Source: an uncultured Desulfobacter sp. (lineage in GTDB: Bacteria; Desulfobacterota; Desulfobacteria; Desulfobacterales; Desulfobacteraceae). Taken from it: 64,000 bases of DNA. Shown piece by piece: positions 7,414-17,274 of this stretch. The stretch is from the NCBI RefSeq assembly GCF_963664415.1, contig NZ_OY761440.1, positions 1,178,001 through 1,242,000 on the forward strand, in the 5' to 3' direction. Below the pieces are notes generated by a model. It was not told where the DNA came from and did not search any database. It saw only the letters and a program-made list of their open reading frames with translations. Position numbers and translations under genes: made by a program. Each line of letters opens with the position of its first letter. The stretch's first letter is position 1.

Positions 7414-9753
7414 TTAGAAATCATCATCGCCATCAAACGGAATAACCTGATTCGGACGGGCCTGTTGCTGATTTTGACCCAGCCTCTTATTATTTGATGA
7501 TCGGGAGTGTGGTTTGGCCGAAATTTTTTTGACTGCCTGATGACCTCCAAGGCCCCGGTTTGAATTTCTCTTTCCCGTCACCATCGCCACAAGATCATCA
7601 ACAAAATCCATGAGTTGTTCTGCCTGTGCGCTCATTTCCTCTGCCGCTGATGCGGATTCTTCTGAATTGGCAGCATTCTGCTGAACCACACTGTCCATTT
7701 CAGCAATGGCCGTATTTACCTGGGAGATCCCCTCGGACTGCTCTTTTGACGCTTCAGAAATTTCAGATACCAGTTGAGCAACTTTTTGGGAACTTTCTGC
7801 CACCTGGCTAAAGGCTTCGTTGGTCGTGACAGCGATTTTAGCCCCATCATTGACCTTCTTCACAGTACCTTCAATCAATTCTGCCGTGTCCTTTGCCGCA
7901 TCAGCCGCCCGCATGGCCAGATTTCGGACCTCATCGGCCACAACAGCGAATCCGGCACCGGCCTCTCCGGCCCGGGCGGCCTCCACTGCGGCATTCAGGG
8001 CAAGCAGATTGGTCTGGAAAGCGATCTCGTCAATGGTTTTGATAATCTTGGATGTTTCTTCGCTGGCCTTGGAGATATCTTCCATGGACTGGGTCAACTG
8101 GGTCATGGATTGATTGGCATCCGCAACAACCCCATTGGATGCTTTCATCAAAGCATCCGCATGGGTGGCGTTTTCCGCATTCTTTTTGGTCATGGAAGCC
8201 ATCTCCTCCATTGAAGAGGAGGTCTCTTCAATGGAGGCCGCCTGCTGGGAAGAGCCTTCAGCCATGGACTGGCTGGAAGAGGAGACCTCGGTTGCGGCAG
8301 CAGCCACCTGCTCTGCACCTTCACCCAACCCTGTACTGATCCGGGTCAAAACATTGATAATCCCTCTATCAATGACAAAAGCCAGGAAAACGCCGGTAAT
8401 AATAGCGATGACCGCAATAATGGCTACATTTCTCTTGGTAGCGGTGGCAGCTTTAAGCATGGCCTTGTCTGTAAGCATATTTTCCCTGACCTCTTGCCTG
8501 AGATCCCTTAGAATATGCTGGACTTTTTTCAAATTGGGAGCGGCCTGGTTTGCATAAATAGCAGAGGCTTTGGACTGTCCTTCTAAAAGCGTCTGGGCAT
8601 GATTTTGAAATTTATTTAGAAGTTCTTTGGTTTTGTTCAAAGCCGGAAGGGACTGGTTTTTAAATATCTCTATGGCCATTTCCCGGCCTTTCATCAGCTC
8701 TTCTTCGTAATCAATGGCCTGCTCAAAAAGCTCGGCCACGGTCTTAAGAGACCCTTCAGTTTCCGAAGTAAAGACAGACGCTGCTTCCTCTATATTTCCT
8801 GATTTTATCAAATTGTTAATCTTGACGGCACTTTCATGCAATTTTTTGTGGGGCTGCTTTACTTGATTGAAAATAGATTTAAACCGTCCATTTTCACTCA
8901 TGATGTGAGCGGTTTCCTTCGATGCCAACCATTTTCCAAAATTGCATTTTTCAGGATCGGTTTCTACATTAAAGCGCGTCTGGGTAATGATACCGACGCT
9001 GACCTCTTCGGCCCATCGCCTGTGGTCATCCAGCCTCATACGCAATGTATTGCGCAACCCGAAATGGACCTGGCGATAGGATGCAATGATTTTCTTTGCC
9101 GATTCGTGAAGTTGCTTATGGGGGGCTTTGATCTGTTCCATGAAGTTCGCCAATGTCACATCCGATGCAGCTGTTTTGGCTGCCGCATCACTGTAAAGCC
9201 ATTTGCCGAATGCACACAGGGTGTGGTCGGTCTGTACCTCAATCGCCGGTGCATTTTCCAGGAGGGCCTCCTGAAGTTTTGAGGCCCACTCCAGATGATC
9301 TATCAGCTTGTTTGCGATAAAGCCCGGAAGCGCCGGATCTGCCGGGGTGAACGCGGCATCAATCTTAATGGCGGATGCATGAAGCAGGCGATGGGGCTCT
9401 TCTATTTGCTTGAGCAAAGGTGCCAGTGAAGGGACCAGGGCCTCGGCGTCTTTCCGGCCTTTACCGTAAAGCCATTTACCGAACCCGCATTGGGTATGAT
9501 CAGTCTGTACAGCCAGCTTTGTAACCGTCTCATCGGTTAAAAGCCTGTTGACCTCCCCAATCCAATTTAAATGATCCACCTCTTTCTGGGCCAGTTCACC
9601 GTCCAGGGCCTTACCGTCAATGACTTCCGATGCATTTTTGACGATTCCACCGACACCGGTAAAATTCAATCCTCCCAATACAATCAAAAGAATGATGACA
9701 ACGCCAAAACCAATGGTTATTTTTTTTCCAATGGTCAATTGATTCCAGTTCAT
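7414..9753 (-). CDS. Methyl-accepting chemotaxis protein with three tandem CZB domains
   Basis: A 779-residue chemoreceptor. The start is the ATG at 9753 (MNWNQLTIGKK), preceded by AGGAGGAGGT; an upstream in-frame start adds 11 residues without a better site. TM1 covers residues 13-30 and TM2 about 438-461. Between them lie three chemoreceptor zinc-binding (CZB) units, each with an upstream DH..W, C-x-FGKWL and PH-x(2)-LH: Cys in CGFGKWLY, CAFGKWLY and CNFGKWL. Unit 3 keeps DDHRRW. After TM2 come the signalling helices, with the hairpin tip around EIAFQTNLLALNAAVEAARAG. A basic tail closes the protein. CZB domains usually occur once and in the cytoplasm; here topology puts three in the periplasm, suggesting zinc or redox (hypochlorite-type) sensing. 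Confidence 0.9.
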   Translation of the reverse strand: MNWNQLTIGKKITIGFGVVIILLIVLGGLNFTGVGGIVKNASEVIDGKALDGELAQKEVDHLNWIGEVNRLLTDETVTKLAVQTDHTQCGFGKWLYGKGRKDAEALVPSLAPLLKQIEEPHRLLHASAIKIDAAFTPADPALPGFIANKLIDHLEWASKLQEALLENAPAIEVQTDHTLCAFGKWLYSDAAAKTAASDVTLANFMEQIKAPHKQLHESAKKIIASYRQVHFGLRNTLRMRLDDHRRWAEEVSVGIITQTRFNVETDPEKCNFGKWLASKETAHIMSENGRFKSIFNQVKQPHKKLHESAVKINNLIKSGNIEEAASVFTSETEGSLKTVAELFEQAIDYEEELMKGREMAIEIFKNQSLPALNKTKELLNKFQNHAQTLLEGQSKASAIYANQAAPNLKKVQHILRDLRQEVRENMLTDKAMLKAATATKRNVAIIAVIAIITGVFLAFVIDRGIINVLTRISTGLGEGAEQVAAAATEVSSSSQSMAEGSSQQAASIEETSSSMEEMASMTKKNAENATHADALMKASNGVVADANQSMTQLTQSMEDISKASEETSKIIKTIDEIAFQTNLLALNAAVEAARAGEAGAGFAVVADEVRNLAMRAADAAKDTAELIEGTVKKVNDGAKIAVTTNEAFSQVAESSQKVAQLVSEISEASKEQSEGISQVNTAIAEMDSVVQQNAANSEESASAAEEMSAQAEQLMDFVDDLVAMVTGKRNSNRGLGGHQAVKKISAKPHSRSSNNKRLGQNQQQARPNQVIPFDGDDDF

Positions 9754-10125
9754 ACCTCCTCCTTTTGGAAAGCCACGCCAAAACATATTAATATTGTTGA
9801 TATCTTATATATTTCTTAAATTGAGTTGTTTTCTTGTTCAGATAAGGCCAGGTTAATATCAAATAAAATTTTAACCGCAAATCACGAGCAGATCGACGTT
9901 ACCGTAAAAATTGGCGCCCATTTTACGAAATAAGGAATTTACGGCCCAAAGGAAGCCGGCATCATGCCGATGATATCTTTTTTAAAATACTGATATATGC
10001 GAATAAGTATTAAAAATAATACACAAATCGATTTGGGAACGCAAGTTTTCCATGAAAAATGCATGAAATAGGACGATGATAGGTTCACTGTTGTAATTTT
10101 GCTGATAAAATGTCAAAAAAACAAT

Positions 10126-11001
10126 ATGAGATATGAAGGCCCCATATATCGTCCACCCAGTGAAGCGGATTCGCTTTTAATTCAAGCCACGGTGGGATGT
10201 CCCCACAATAAATGCACGTTTTGTACAATTTATAAAGAGGGCATACGGTTTAAAATCAGACCGGTTAAAGATATTATGGAGGATATTGATTCTGCATCCC
10301 AAATTTATGGACAGAACGTCAAAACCCTGTTTTTCCCGGCAGGAAATACCATTGCCATGAAAACAGATGATTTGGCTGAAATTTGTATCTATGCGCGAAA
10401 AGTTTTTCCTGATTTAGAGCGGATAACGGTCTATGGCTCGTCCCAATACATTCATACAAAAGGACCAAGTGGTTTAAAACAATTAGCCGATGCCGGATTA
10501 AATCGTATCCATGTAGGCCTTGAATCCGGCAATGATGATGTTCTGCGCCATGTAAAAAAAGGCGTAGATGCCAAACGTCAAATCGAGGCAGGTCAATGGG
10601 TCGTTGCCGCTGGATTGGAATTAAGCCTCTATGTCGTATTGGGGTTGGGCGGTGTGGTTTTAACTGATGCGCATGCAGATGCAACGGCAAATGCACTCAA
10701 CCAGATAAATCCTGACTTCATCAGACTCAGAACCTTTGTACCCAAAATCAACACACAGATGCTGGATGAGGTTGAGTCCGGTAAATTTAAAATGCTGGGT
10801 CCCCATGGCATTTTAGAAGAAACCGAACGGTTGGTTCGACAGCTAAATGTGACCTCTTATTTAGCCAGTGATCATTACACAAATTATATTAATGTGTGCG
10901 GCAAATTGCCTGGATCGAAGGAAAAAATCATAAAGCAGATCAGAGCGGAACATCAGTTACCCGAATCTCATTTTCGACCTTTTTTTATCGGAGAGCAATA
11001 A
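10126..11001 (+). CDS. Radical SAM protein
   Basis: A 291-residue radical SAM enzyme of the Elp3/MiaB-like fold. The cluster motif is GCPHNKCTFC, a CX4CX2C spacing rather than the usual CX3CX2C; this spacing is known in a family of short uncharacterised radical SAM proteins that share the GCPHNKCTFC motif. Other marks are FPAGNT, YGSSQYI and the SAM-contacting HVGLESGNDDVLRHVKKG. The substrate is unknown. I prefer the ATG at 10126 (MRYEGPIYRPP); a TTG nine codons upstream would extend it. The gap 9754-10125 before it holds A/T-rich sequence with no clear gene. A terminator follows 7 bp after the stop. Confidence 0.85.
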   Translation: MRYEGPIYRPPSEADSLLIQATVGCPHNKCTFCTIYKEGIRFKIRPVKDIMEDIDSASQIYGQNVKTLFFPAGNTIAMKTDDLAEICIYARKVFPDLERITVYGSSQYIHTKGPSGLKQLADAGLNRIHVGLESGNDDVLRHVKKGVDAKRQIEAGQWVVAAGLELSLYVVLGLGGVVLTDAHADATANALNQINPDFIRLRTFVPKINTQMLDEVESGKFKMLGPHGILEETERLVRQLNVTSYLASDHYTNYINVCGKLPGSKEKIIKQIRAEHQLPESHFRPFFIGEQ

Positions 11002-11008
11002 AAGCAAA

Positions 11009-11042
11009 AGACCTTCGGCATTTCACCGAAGGTCTATATTTT
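11009..11042 (+). terminator. Terminator after radical SAM gene
   Basis: Perfect 10-bp stem AGACCTTCGG / CCGAAGGTCT with a 7-nt loop, followed by ATATTTTT. Confidence 0.9.
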
Positions 11043-11046
11043 TAAG

Positions 11047-11124
11047 TGGCGTCCCCAAGGGGATTCGAACCCCTGTCGCAGGCGTGAAAGGCCTGTGTCC
11101 TGGACCGGGCTAGACGATGGGGAC
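11047..11124 (-). tRNA. tRNA-Glu (anticodon TTC)
   Basis: The reverse complement folds as a cloverleaf: acceptor GTCCCCA/TGGGGAC, anticodon loop CTTTCAC with TTC, T-arm GGTTCGAATCC, discriminator G and an encoded CCA (11047-11049). It is 78 nt including CCA. It lies 25 bp downstream of tRNA-Phe and is probably cotranscribed with it. Confidence 0.96.
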
Positions 11125-11149
11125 GTAAACTTTTTAGATACAATGTAAA

Positions 11150-11225
11150 TGGTGCCCAGGAACAGAATTGAACTGCTGACACGGGGATTTTCAGTCCCCT
11201 GCTCTACCGACTGAGCTACCTGGGC
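11150..11225 (-). tRNA. tRNA-Phe (anticodon GAA)
   Basis: The reverse complement folds as a cloverleaf: acceptor GCCCAGG/CCTGGGC, anticodon loop CTGAAAA with GAA, T-loop TTCAATT, discriminator A and encoded CCA; 76 nt. Confidence 0.96.
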
Positions 11226-11383
11226 CCATGAGCAGATGAAATTAGTCGAATTTTAGGCTACTGTCAATAGTTTTTTAATATTTCTTAACAACCAAAGCCC
11301 TGAAAAATACAAGCCAGGACTTTGATATATTGGAGAACAAGCCCCCGGATTGTTTTTTTGATCTACCATTCGATTCGAGTTGC

Positions 11384-12679
11384 CTATTCAATTTCAAAAC
11401 CGCGTTCACCATGGATGGCATTATCAAGCCCGGACCGCTCTTCTTCCGGGTTCACCCGGATTCCACCTGTGAGCGCTTTGGTAACATAAATAACGATCAG
11501 TGTGGCAACGGCCGCAAAGGCTGCTGTGCCGATGACGGAAAGCGCCTGGACGCCCAATTGTTTTGTGTTGCCATAAAAAAGACCGACCGCCCCTTCCGTC
11601 ACTGTGGGTGTGGCAAAAAGCCCGGTGGACAAGGCACCCCAGATGCCGCAAAGCCCATGGATGCCAAAAGCGTCGAGAGAGTCATCATATCCCAATTTGT
11701 GCTTGATTACGGCAACACCGACATACCCCAAGACACCGGCAACTGCACCAATGGCAAAGGCACCTGCAAGGGAGACAAATCCGGCTGCCGGGGTGATACC
11801 GACCAACCCGGCAACTGCACCGGAAGCAAGGCCAAGAAGCGTGGGCTTTCCTGATATCTTCCACTCAACGAACAACCAGGCAATTCCTGCAATGGAAGCC
11901 GCCGTATTGGTAACCATGAATGCAGACGCCGCTACACCGTCGGCTGCCAGTTCACTACCGGCATTAAAGCCGAACCAACCGAACCACAGAAGACCTGCAC
12001 CCAAGGCAGTGAAGGCAACAGAGGACGGGATCATAGGTTCTTTCCCATAGCCGTTACGTTTGCCTAAAACCAGCGCCAGGACCAGACCTGATACACCGGC
12101 ATTAATGTGAACAACGTTACCACCGGCAAAATCCAGGGCACCGATATGATGCATCCACCCCCCACCCCATGCCCAGTTGCATACCGGCGCATAAACGAAT
12201 GTAATCCACAGGATGGTGAACACAATCCAAGAAGAAAATTTCATTCTGTCCACAACAGAACCCAGAACAATGGCAATGGAAATACAGGCAAAAGTCATCT
12301 GGAATAGAACAAAAATTAAAGTCGGAATGGATCCGGATACCGAATGAATGTCAATGCCGGATAAAAACAGATGACTTAAATTTCCGATAAAAAGAGAGTC
12401 GCTTTCTCCAAAGGCCAGAGAATATCCCCAGGCCACCCAAACCACCGAAGCCAGACAATAGGCCACAAGGGTCATGGCAATGGTGTTCAGTAAATTTTTG
12501 TATCGAGACATCCCCCCATAGAATAAAGCCAGGCCGGCCGGTGTCATCATCATAACAAGGGCTGTCGACATGGTTACCCATGCAGTATCACCGGTGTCAA
12601 TGGTACCTTCTCCGGCCAAAGCCGGACATACATTTAGCAGGATCAAGCCAACGGCAAGTGCAACGTGTCTTAACATCAT
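11384..12679 (-). CDS. amt: Ammonium transporter Amt
   Basis: A 431-residue Amt/MEP/Rh channel that moves ammonium across the inner membrane. A signal peptide (LILLNVCPALAGEG) precedes eleven hydrophobic helices. Family marks include the phenylalanine gate region (FYGGMSRYKN), the twin-His pore region (GNVVHINAGVSGL, first His; FGIHGLCGIWG, second His) and the C-terminal GLDNAIHGE that contacts GlnK. No glnK lies next to it here. The start is preceded by AGAGGAAAAT. A sigma-54-like promoter 95 bp upstream suggests NtrC-type nitrogen control. Confidence 0.95.
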   Translation of the reverse strand: MMLRHVALAVGLILLNVCPALAGEGTIDTGDTAWVTMSTALVMMMTPAGLALFYGGMSRYKNLLNTIAMTLVAYCLASVVWVAWGYSLAFGESDSLFIGNLSHLFLSGIDIHSVSGSIPTLIFVLFQMTFACISIAIVLGSVVDRMKFSSWIVFTILWITFVYAPVCNWAWGGGWMHHIGALDFAGGNVVHINAGVSGLVLALVLGKRNGYGKEPMIPSSVAFTALGAGLLWFGWFGFNAGSELAADGVAASAFMVTNTAASIAGIAWLFVEWKISGKPTLLGLASGAVAGLVGITPAAGFVSLAGAFAIGAVAGVLGYVGVAVIKHKLGYDDSLDAFGIHGLCGIWGALSTGLFATPTVTEGAVGLFYGNTKQLGVQALSVIGTAAFAAVATLIVIYVTKALTGGIRVNPEEERSGLDNAIHGERGFEIE

Positions 12680-12771
12680 ATTTTCCTCTTCTCGGGTTAA
12701 AGCGGTTAACGTGCAAAAAAAATCAATTTTTTACAAGTACACATTAATTAACAATTTTGTTCCTGAAATTT

Positions 12772-12787
12772 AGCAAATGTTATACCA
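12772..12787 (-). promoter_or_regulatory. Sigma-54-type promoter upstream of amt
   Basis: On the minus strand the sequence reads TGGTATAACATTTGCT. It has the -24 GG and -12 GC dinucleotides 12 nt apart and TGG-N(9)-TTGCT overall, close to the sigma-54 consensus. It sits about 95 bp upstream of the amt start, as expected for a nitrogen-regulated gene. The rest of 12680-13066 is A/T-rich with no gene seen. Confidence 0.65.
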
Positions 12788-13066
12788 GTGTTGCTCCGAT
12801 GACAGACAAGGCAATCACAACATATTGAAAAAACAACAAATAATCAGCATAAATTATCACACAACGAAACACCTCAAAAAATAGAATATTTTTTTTAATC
12901 CACAAAATTGTCAAGTTAATCATTGAAATAGAATACAAAAATGTTGTTTTTTATTGGTATACCTTAAGTATCACTACGAATCTCGGATTTCAAGCCAAAT
13001 ACAGGGATATATTTAGACCTTAGAGGAAGCGGATTAAAACACAAACAACATAATTGTCATTTTACA

Positions 13067-16057
13067 TCAAAGGCGACTCACCTGACCGACGGTCAATGTA
13101 ATTGCCCCCCATTCATTTTCCACCCGGCCGGAAAGTAAATACGGATACCCATGATCAAGGATATAGGAAAACCTGGTGTATATCCTGGGAAACAAGACAG
13201 TCTCCACCAATCCGGTATCATCTTCAAAGGTAAGAAATTTCATGGGATCACCCTGCCGGGTTCTTACAAGCTTACCTGTGATCAGCCAACCTGCAAAACA
13301 GACTTTCCGGCCGATCCTACCGGGCAGATCCACAGCCTTAATCACCTTCAGATCCTCGAACCTCTCCCTTATCAGCGCCAATGGGTGACAGGCCGGTAAA
13401 AAACCAAGCACGGCAAATTCCCGGCGCAACCGTTTAAGAGGAGGGTCTGGAGGCAAATTCGGAATTTTATGTTTGTCGGACCCAAAGAGATCTCTACGGT
13501 CCGCCATGGACCTTTGGCCTGTCTGCCAGACATAATATGCCCAGGTCAAACCGCCACGGTTTGTGCCCGGTAAAAGACCGTCAAGGCAGCCGCTGTCAGT
13601 AAGAGCCCGGGCTTCATCCTCTCTGGGAGAGATGCGGTTAAAAAAGTCAAAACAGTCTAAAAACATTTTCTTCTCCCGCTCCTGAACAATTTGATCCATG
13701 GTTGTCCGGCCCAAGGTTTTGACCGCCATCAGCCCCACCCGCATCTCTTTTTTAACTCCGGTCCAGCACACTCTGCTGTGCCGGACATCCGGACCCAGAA
13801 TCGCTATCCCCATACGCCGGGCTTCGGATACATAGGCAAAAGTGGAATAAAAGCCGCCCTGGTTAGATATTACAGCGGCCATAAACTGCGCCGGATAATG
13901 GGTTTTAAGATACGCGGCCTGGAATGAAACCCGGGCATATGAGGCTGAATGGGGCTTGCAAAAGGAGTAACCTGAAAACGAGAGGATCATATGCCATATC
14001 CGCTCCACAGCATCCAAAGAAACACCTTTGCTGCGGGCACCGCCAAAAAATTCAGCCCGAAAGACTTCAAGTTTTTGATGCCTGCCCTTCTTGGACATAA
14101 CTTTGCGCAGTTCATCCGCCCTGGCATGGGTAAATCCGGCCAACCGGACTGCAGCCTGGGAGACATCCTCCTGGAATACCATAATACCGAAGGTTTCGCT
14201 CAAAAGCCCTTCCATCAAAGGGTGAAGCGGCGCCCATACCCCTGAATGCAGACGCTTGAGGTATGCGTTTATAAATTCATTGGCCGCAGGCCGGATAATG
14301 CTGGAATGGATGACCAAATGCCGGAAATCACCCTGGCCGGATTTTTTCTGGAGCAGGCGCATGGCAGGGCTTTCAATGTAAAAACAGCCCATGGTCCGCC
14401 CCTGGGCCACCTGCTGCTGGGTGGCAGGATCATCTTCCGGGTCAATCTCCTGAAAATCCGTAAATTCACCCTGGGTTTCCCGGATTGAACTAATACAGTC
14501 CCTGATGACACCCAGACTACGGTTACCTAAAAGATCAATTTTAACAAGGCCTGCCGCTTCTGCACTCTCTTTTTCCCATTGAATGACAGGGATGCCTTTA
14601 GGGGCATCTTCCACGGGCACATAAGTGTCGATGGGATCTGGGGTGATGACAATACCCCCAGGATGAACCGACAGGTGCCTCGGGGTTTCGATGAGCCTGC
14701 CGGCAAGTGAGACGATCCTTGGCCAGGGATCAGCCAACCGAGGTGTTTTCCCGGAGTGTTCAGCATTTAATGCATGAATACCCCTTAAAAATGGAGTATC
14801 CCGACACAGCCGTGAAATTTTCCGTTTTATTTCAGCTTCAGGCACCCCAAAGACCCGGGCGGTCTCCCGCACCGCCATCCGGGGCTGAAACAGGATGTGA
14901 CTTGCCACCATGGCAGATTGGCCTTTAAACCGGTGTAACACATGGCTGAGAATGGCATCCCGTTCATCCCATGCAAAATCCACATCGATATCCGGGGGAT
15001 CCCGGCGTTCCCGGTTAAGAAATCGTTCAAAATAAAGATTATGCTTGATGGGGCAAACATTAGTGATCCCCAGACAGTATGCCACGATAGACGCCGCGCC
15101 CGACCCCCTGCCGCAGGTGCGCGATGCCTGTTTTACAATATCGGCCACCACCAGAAAATAGGCGGAAAAGCGTGTCTGCTCAATGATGGTCAATTCGTGG
15201 TCAATGCGCTTAAGCACTCGTCCCGAAAGGTTTGGTCCATAGCGTTTTATGGCGCCTGCCATGGTTTTTTTCCGGAGTACCCCCTGGCATGTCTGCCCCA
15301 AAGGCGGGGTGTACGGGGGCATGACAATGCCAAAATCAGGGCCGGAAAATTCAATGCGATCTGCCAGGATATGGGTGGAGGTCAATGCTTCGGGCAGGGC
15401 GGCAAATTTATGGGCGTAGTAATCAGGGCTGCCTAAAAACGCATCAGCCGACGCCATCTGTTCAAAAGAGAGTTGAGACAGACTGGTTTTGGTATCAATA
15501 GCCCGCAACAATGAATGAATATCATGATCTTCGGGGGACAGAAAATAACTATCCGGCGCCGCCACCAAAGGGAGTTTTGCCGCCAGGGCTGCCCGGCACA
15601 ATGGCCGGTTGCGGGAAACCGGTGTGCGCCCTATAAAAGCGGCGATATCCAAATCCATGCCCTGGCAGAAAAGCGCATGCCAGTAAGACAGACATTGGGT
15701 AGAGGGGGTCAAAAGGACCAAGCCCTGCCCAAAGGAAGACACGGCCTGCGCCAGATTAAAGTCCGGGTCCCTATGGCGTTGGGTGATCAGCCTGCACAGA
15801 TTGGCGTAGCCCGTACTGTCTTTTACCAAGGCCACGACTTTTGAACCCGTGTTCGGGTCGGTGATTTCAGCACCCACCAAGGGCCGCAAATCAAACTCGG
15901 CGCAGGCATCAAGAAACGGCCACAGGCCATAAAGATTATTGGTGTCGGTCAGGGCCAAAGCCGTATACCCCAATGCCTTGGCCCGGGCACACACCCCCCG
16001 GACCCCGGGGACTCCCCACATCAACGAATAGTGGGAGTGAACTGCCAGGGGAATCAT
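13067..16057 (-). CDS. dnaE2: Error-prone DNA polymerase DnaE2
   Basis: A 996-residue C-family polymerase; DnaE2 proteins are typically about 1,000-1,080 residues, shorter than replicative DnaE. It begins with a PHP domain (HSHYSLMWG, ALALTDTNNLYGLWPF), continues with the polymerase palm containing RGSGAASIVAYCLGIT and DPPDIDVDFAWDERD (catalytic Asp pair), then SFSGYSFCKPHSASYA, helix-hairpin-helix DNA-binding sequence and a C-terminal OB-fold (VCFAGWLITGKLVRTRQG). It overlaps imuB by 4 bp (ATGA), so the two are translationally coupled. Together with LexA and the ImuB-like protein it should form the SOS-induced translesion mutasome. PHP metal ligands appear partly altered (HSHYSL), as is common in DnaE2. 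Confidence 0.92.
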   Translation of the reverse strand: MIPLAVHSHYSLMWGVPGVRGVCARAKALGYTALALTDTNNLYGLWPFLDACAEFDLRPLVGAEITDPNTGSKVVALVKDSTGYANLCRLITQRHRDPDFNLAQAVSSFGQGLVLLTPSTQCLSYWHALFCQGMDLDIAAFIGRTPVSRNRPLCRAALAAKLPLVAAPDSYFLSPEDHDIHSLLRAIDTKTSLSQLSFEQMASADAFLGSPDYYAHKFAALPEALTSTHILADRIEFSGPDFGIVMPPYTPPLGQTCQGVLRKKTMAGAIKRYGPNLSGRVLKRIDHELTIIEQTRFSAYFLVVADIVKQASRTCGRGSGAASIVAYCLGITNVCPIKHNLYFERFLNRERRDPPDIDVDFAWDERDAILSHVLHRFKGQSAMVASHILFQPRMAVRETARVFGVPEAEIKRKISRLCRDTPFLRGIHALNAEHSGKTPRLADPWPRIVSLAGRLIETPRHLSVHPGGIVITPDPIDTYVPVEDAPKGIPVIQWEKESAEAAGLVKIDLLGNRSLGVIRDCISSIRETQGEFTDFQEIDPEDDPATQQQVAQGRTMGCFYIESPAMRLLQKKSGQGDFRHLVIHSSIIRPAANEFINAYLKRLHSGVWAPLHPLMEGLLSETFGIMVFQEDVSQAAVRLAGFTHARADELRKVMSKKGRHQKLEVFRAEFFGGARSKGVSLDAVERIWHMILSFSGYSFCKPHSASYARVSFQAAYLKTHYPAQFMAAVISNQGGFYSTFAYVSEARRMGIAILGPDVRHSRVCWTGVKKEMRVGLMAVKTLGRTTMDQIVQEREKKMFLDCFDFFNRISPREDEARALTDSGCLDGLLPGTNRGGLTWAYYVWQTGQRSMADRRDLFGSDKHKIPNLPPDPPLKRLRREFAVLGFLPACHPLALIRERFEDLKVIKAVDLPGRIGRKVCFAGWLITGKLVRTRQGDPMKFLTFEDDTGLVETVLFPRIYTRFSYILDHGYPYLLSGRVENEWGAITLTVGQVSRL

Positions 16058-17274
16058 GTCACAGCAGATTCATCCGGCATATTTAACGCGGCGCCAAGGG
16101 TGATCATCCCAGAGCCGAACCGCTCACCGATCTGGATGGCCGCCCGTTGAACCATACACATCTTATCTTTTTTGAACTTTTTGTCCGGTGCATGAAACAG
16201 GTCGGCTTGAACAGACATAAGAGCTTGATCCATCCGGACAGGCATCGTGCTGCAGACAAGACTGATATGCCGAATGCGAACTCTGCGTTTCCAGGTACGC
16301 ACAAACAGCGCCCATGCCTGACTGAACATAAAAAGCGTTGCGTCTCGCATCCGGGGGGATTTCCCATGATGTTGGATGCCGTCGGCATAGGAGAGACAGA
16401 GGCTCAACCCCCTGGGGCAGGCCCGCCTGCGCGCCAGGTCCCGACTGAGCCGTCGGCATAAAACGACAAGGCAGGCTTTCAGCTCGTCTTGATCATTGGT
16501 ATCTGTAGCAAATTCATGATCAACCATCAGATCGGATGCCCGATTCGGCGCAAAATCCGCCCTGACAGGATTTGTATCTACACCCTGGATGATCCGGTGA
16601 ATAACATACGCCCTGTCCCCAAAGGGGATGGCCAGCTGGGCCTGTGTCAGCTGACGCAGATGAAACACGGTTTCAAGATTGAAGCGGGCTGCGGTCCGGG
16701 CTTCATGGCGACTTATGCCGGGCAGCAGCTTAAGGGGAAAGGGGGTAAGGAAATCAGCCTCCTCGCCAGGCCCCACAATATACTCTCCCAGGGGTTTAAC
16801 CAGCCGGGTAGCGGCCTTGGCCACCAGTTTATTGGTGGCCAGGGACCAGACAGGGTCCAGCCCAATCTGCTTTTTGATTGCTTTTTTCAACCGGAAAGCC
16901 ACATCCGGGCCTGGACCGTAAAGCCTTGTTGTACCGGTGATATCCAGGAACAGATGGCCGTCTCCCATGCCGGATTCGACTGCCGGGGTAAATGCCAGGC
17001 CCTGCTTGGCAATCTCTTTCATAGCCTGAACATACCGGTTAAAACGGGGCGGCAGAACCCGGATACGCCGGTGCCGGGACAAAACCTGCGACAGGGGCAT
17101 GCGTTTTCGGACACCCTCCCGGAACGCCGGTTCATTCATGTCATACACCACAGCCCGGGGAGCGCCCAGGGGTGCAATGACCACGGGCCTCTCTTTTAAC
17201 GCCGGAGACGCTATGGTTTCCAGCCGGGCAGCAAAATCCGCAATATTCAGATGGATGATGGAACGGGGACTCAT
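16054..17274 (-). CDS. imuB: ImuB-like Y-family polymerase homologue
   Basis: A 406-residue Y-family protein encoded between DUF72 and dnaE2. The N-terminal palm reads SIIHLNIADFAARLE where active Pol IV has HVDMDxFFAxxE, so the first catalytic Asp is Asn. The later acidic motif SIDEAYLD is replaced by GMGDGHLFLD. These losses are typical of ImuB, which acts as a scaffold or adaptor bridging DnaE2 and the beta clamp rather than as a polymerase. Finger and little-finger regions follow (LATNKLVAKAATRLVKP, LLPGISRHEARTAARF). It overlaps its neighbours by 4 bp on each side. An inactive-polymerase role is inferred from the residues, not proven. Confidence 0.85.
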   Translation of the reverse strand: MSPRSIIHLNIADFAARLETIASPALKERPVVIAPLGAPRAVVYDMNEPAFREGVRKRMPLSQVLSRHRRIRVLPPRFNRYVQAMKEIAKQGLAFTPAVESGMGDGHLFLDITGTTRLYGPGPDVAFRLKKAIKKQIGLDPVWSLATNKLVAKAATRLVKPLGEYIVGPGEEADFLTPFPLKLLPGISRHEARTAARFNLETVFHLRQLTQAQLAIPFGDRAYVIHRIIQGVDTNPVRADFAPNRASDLMVDHEFATDTNDQDELKACLVVLCRRLSRDLARRRACPRGLSLCLSYADGIQHHGKSPRMRDATLFMFSQAWALFVRTWKRRVRIRHISLVCSTMPVRMDQALMSVQADLFHAPDKKFKKDKMCMVQRAAIQIGERFGSGMITLGAALNMPDESAVT

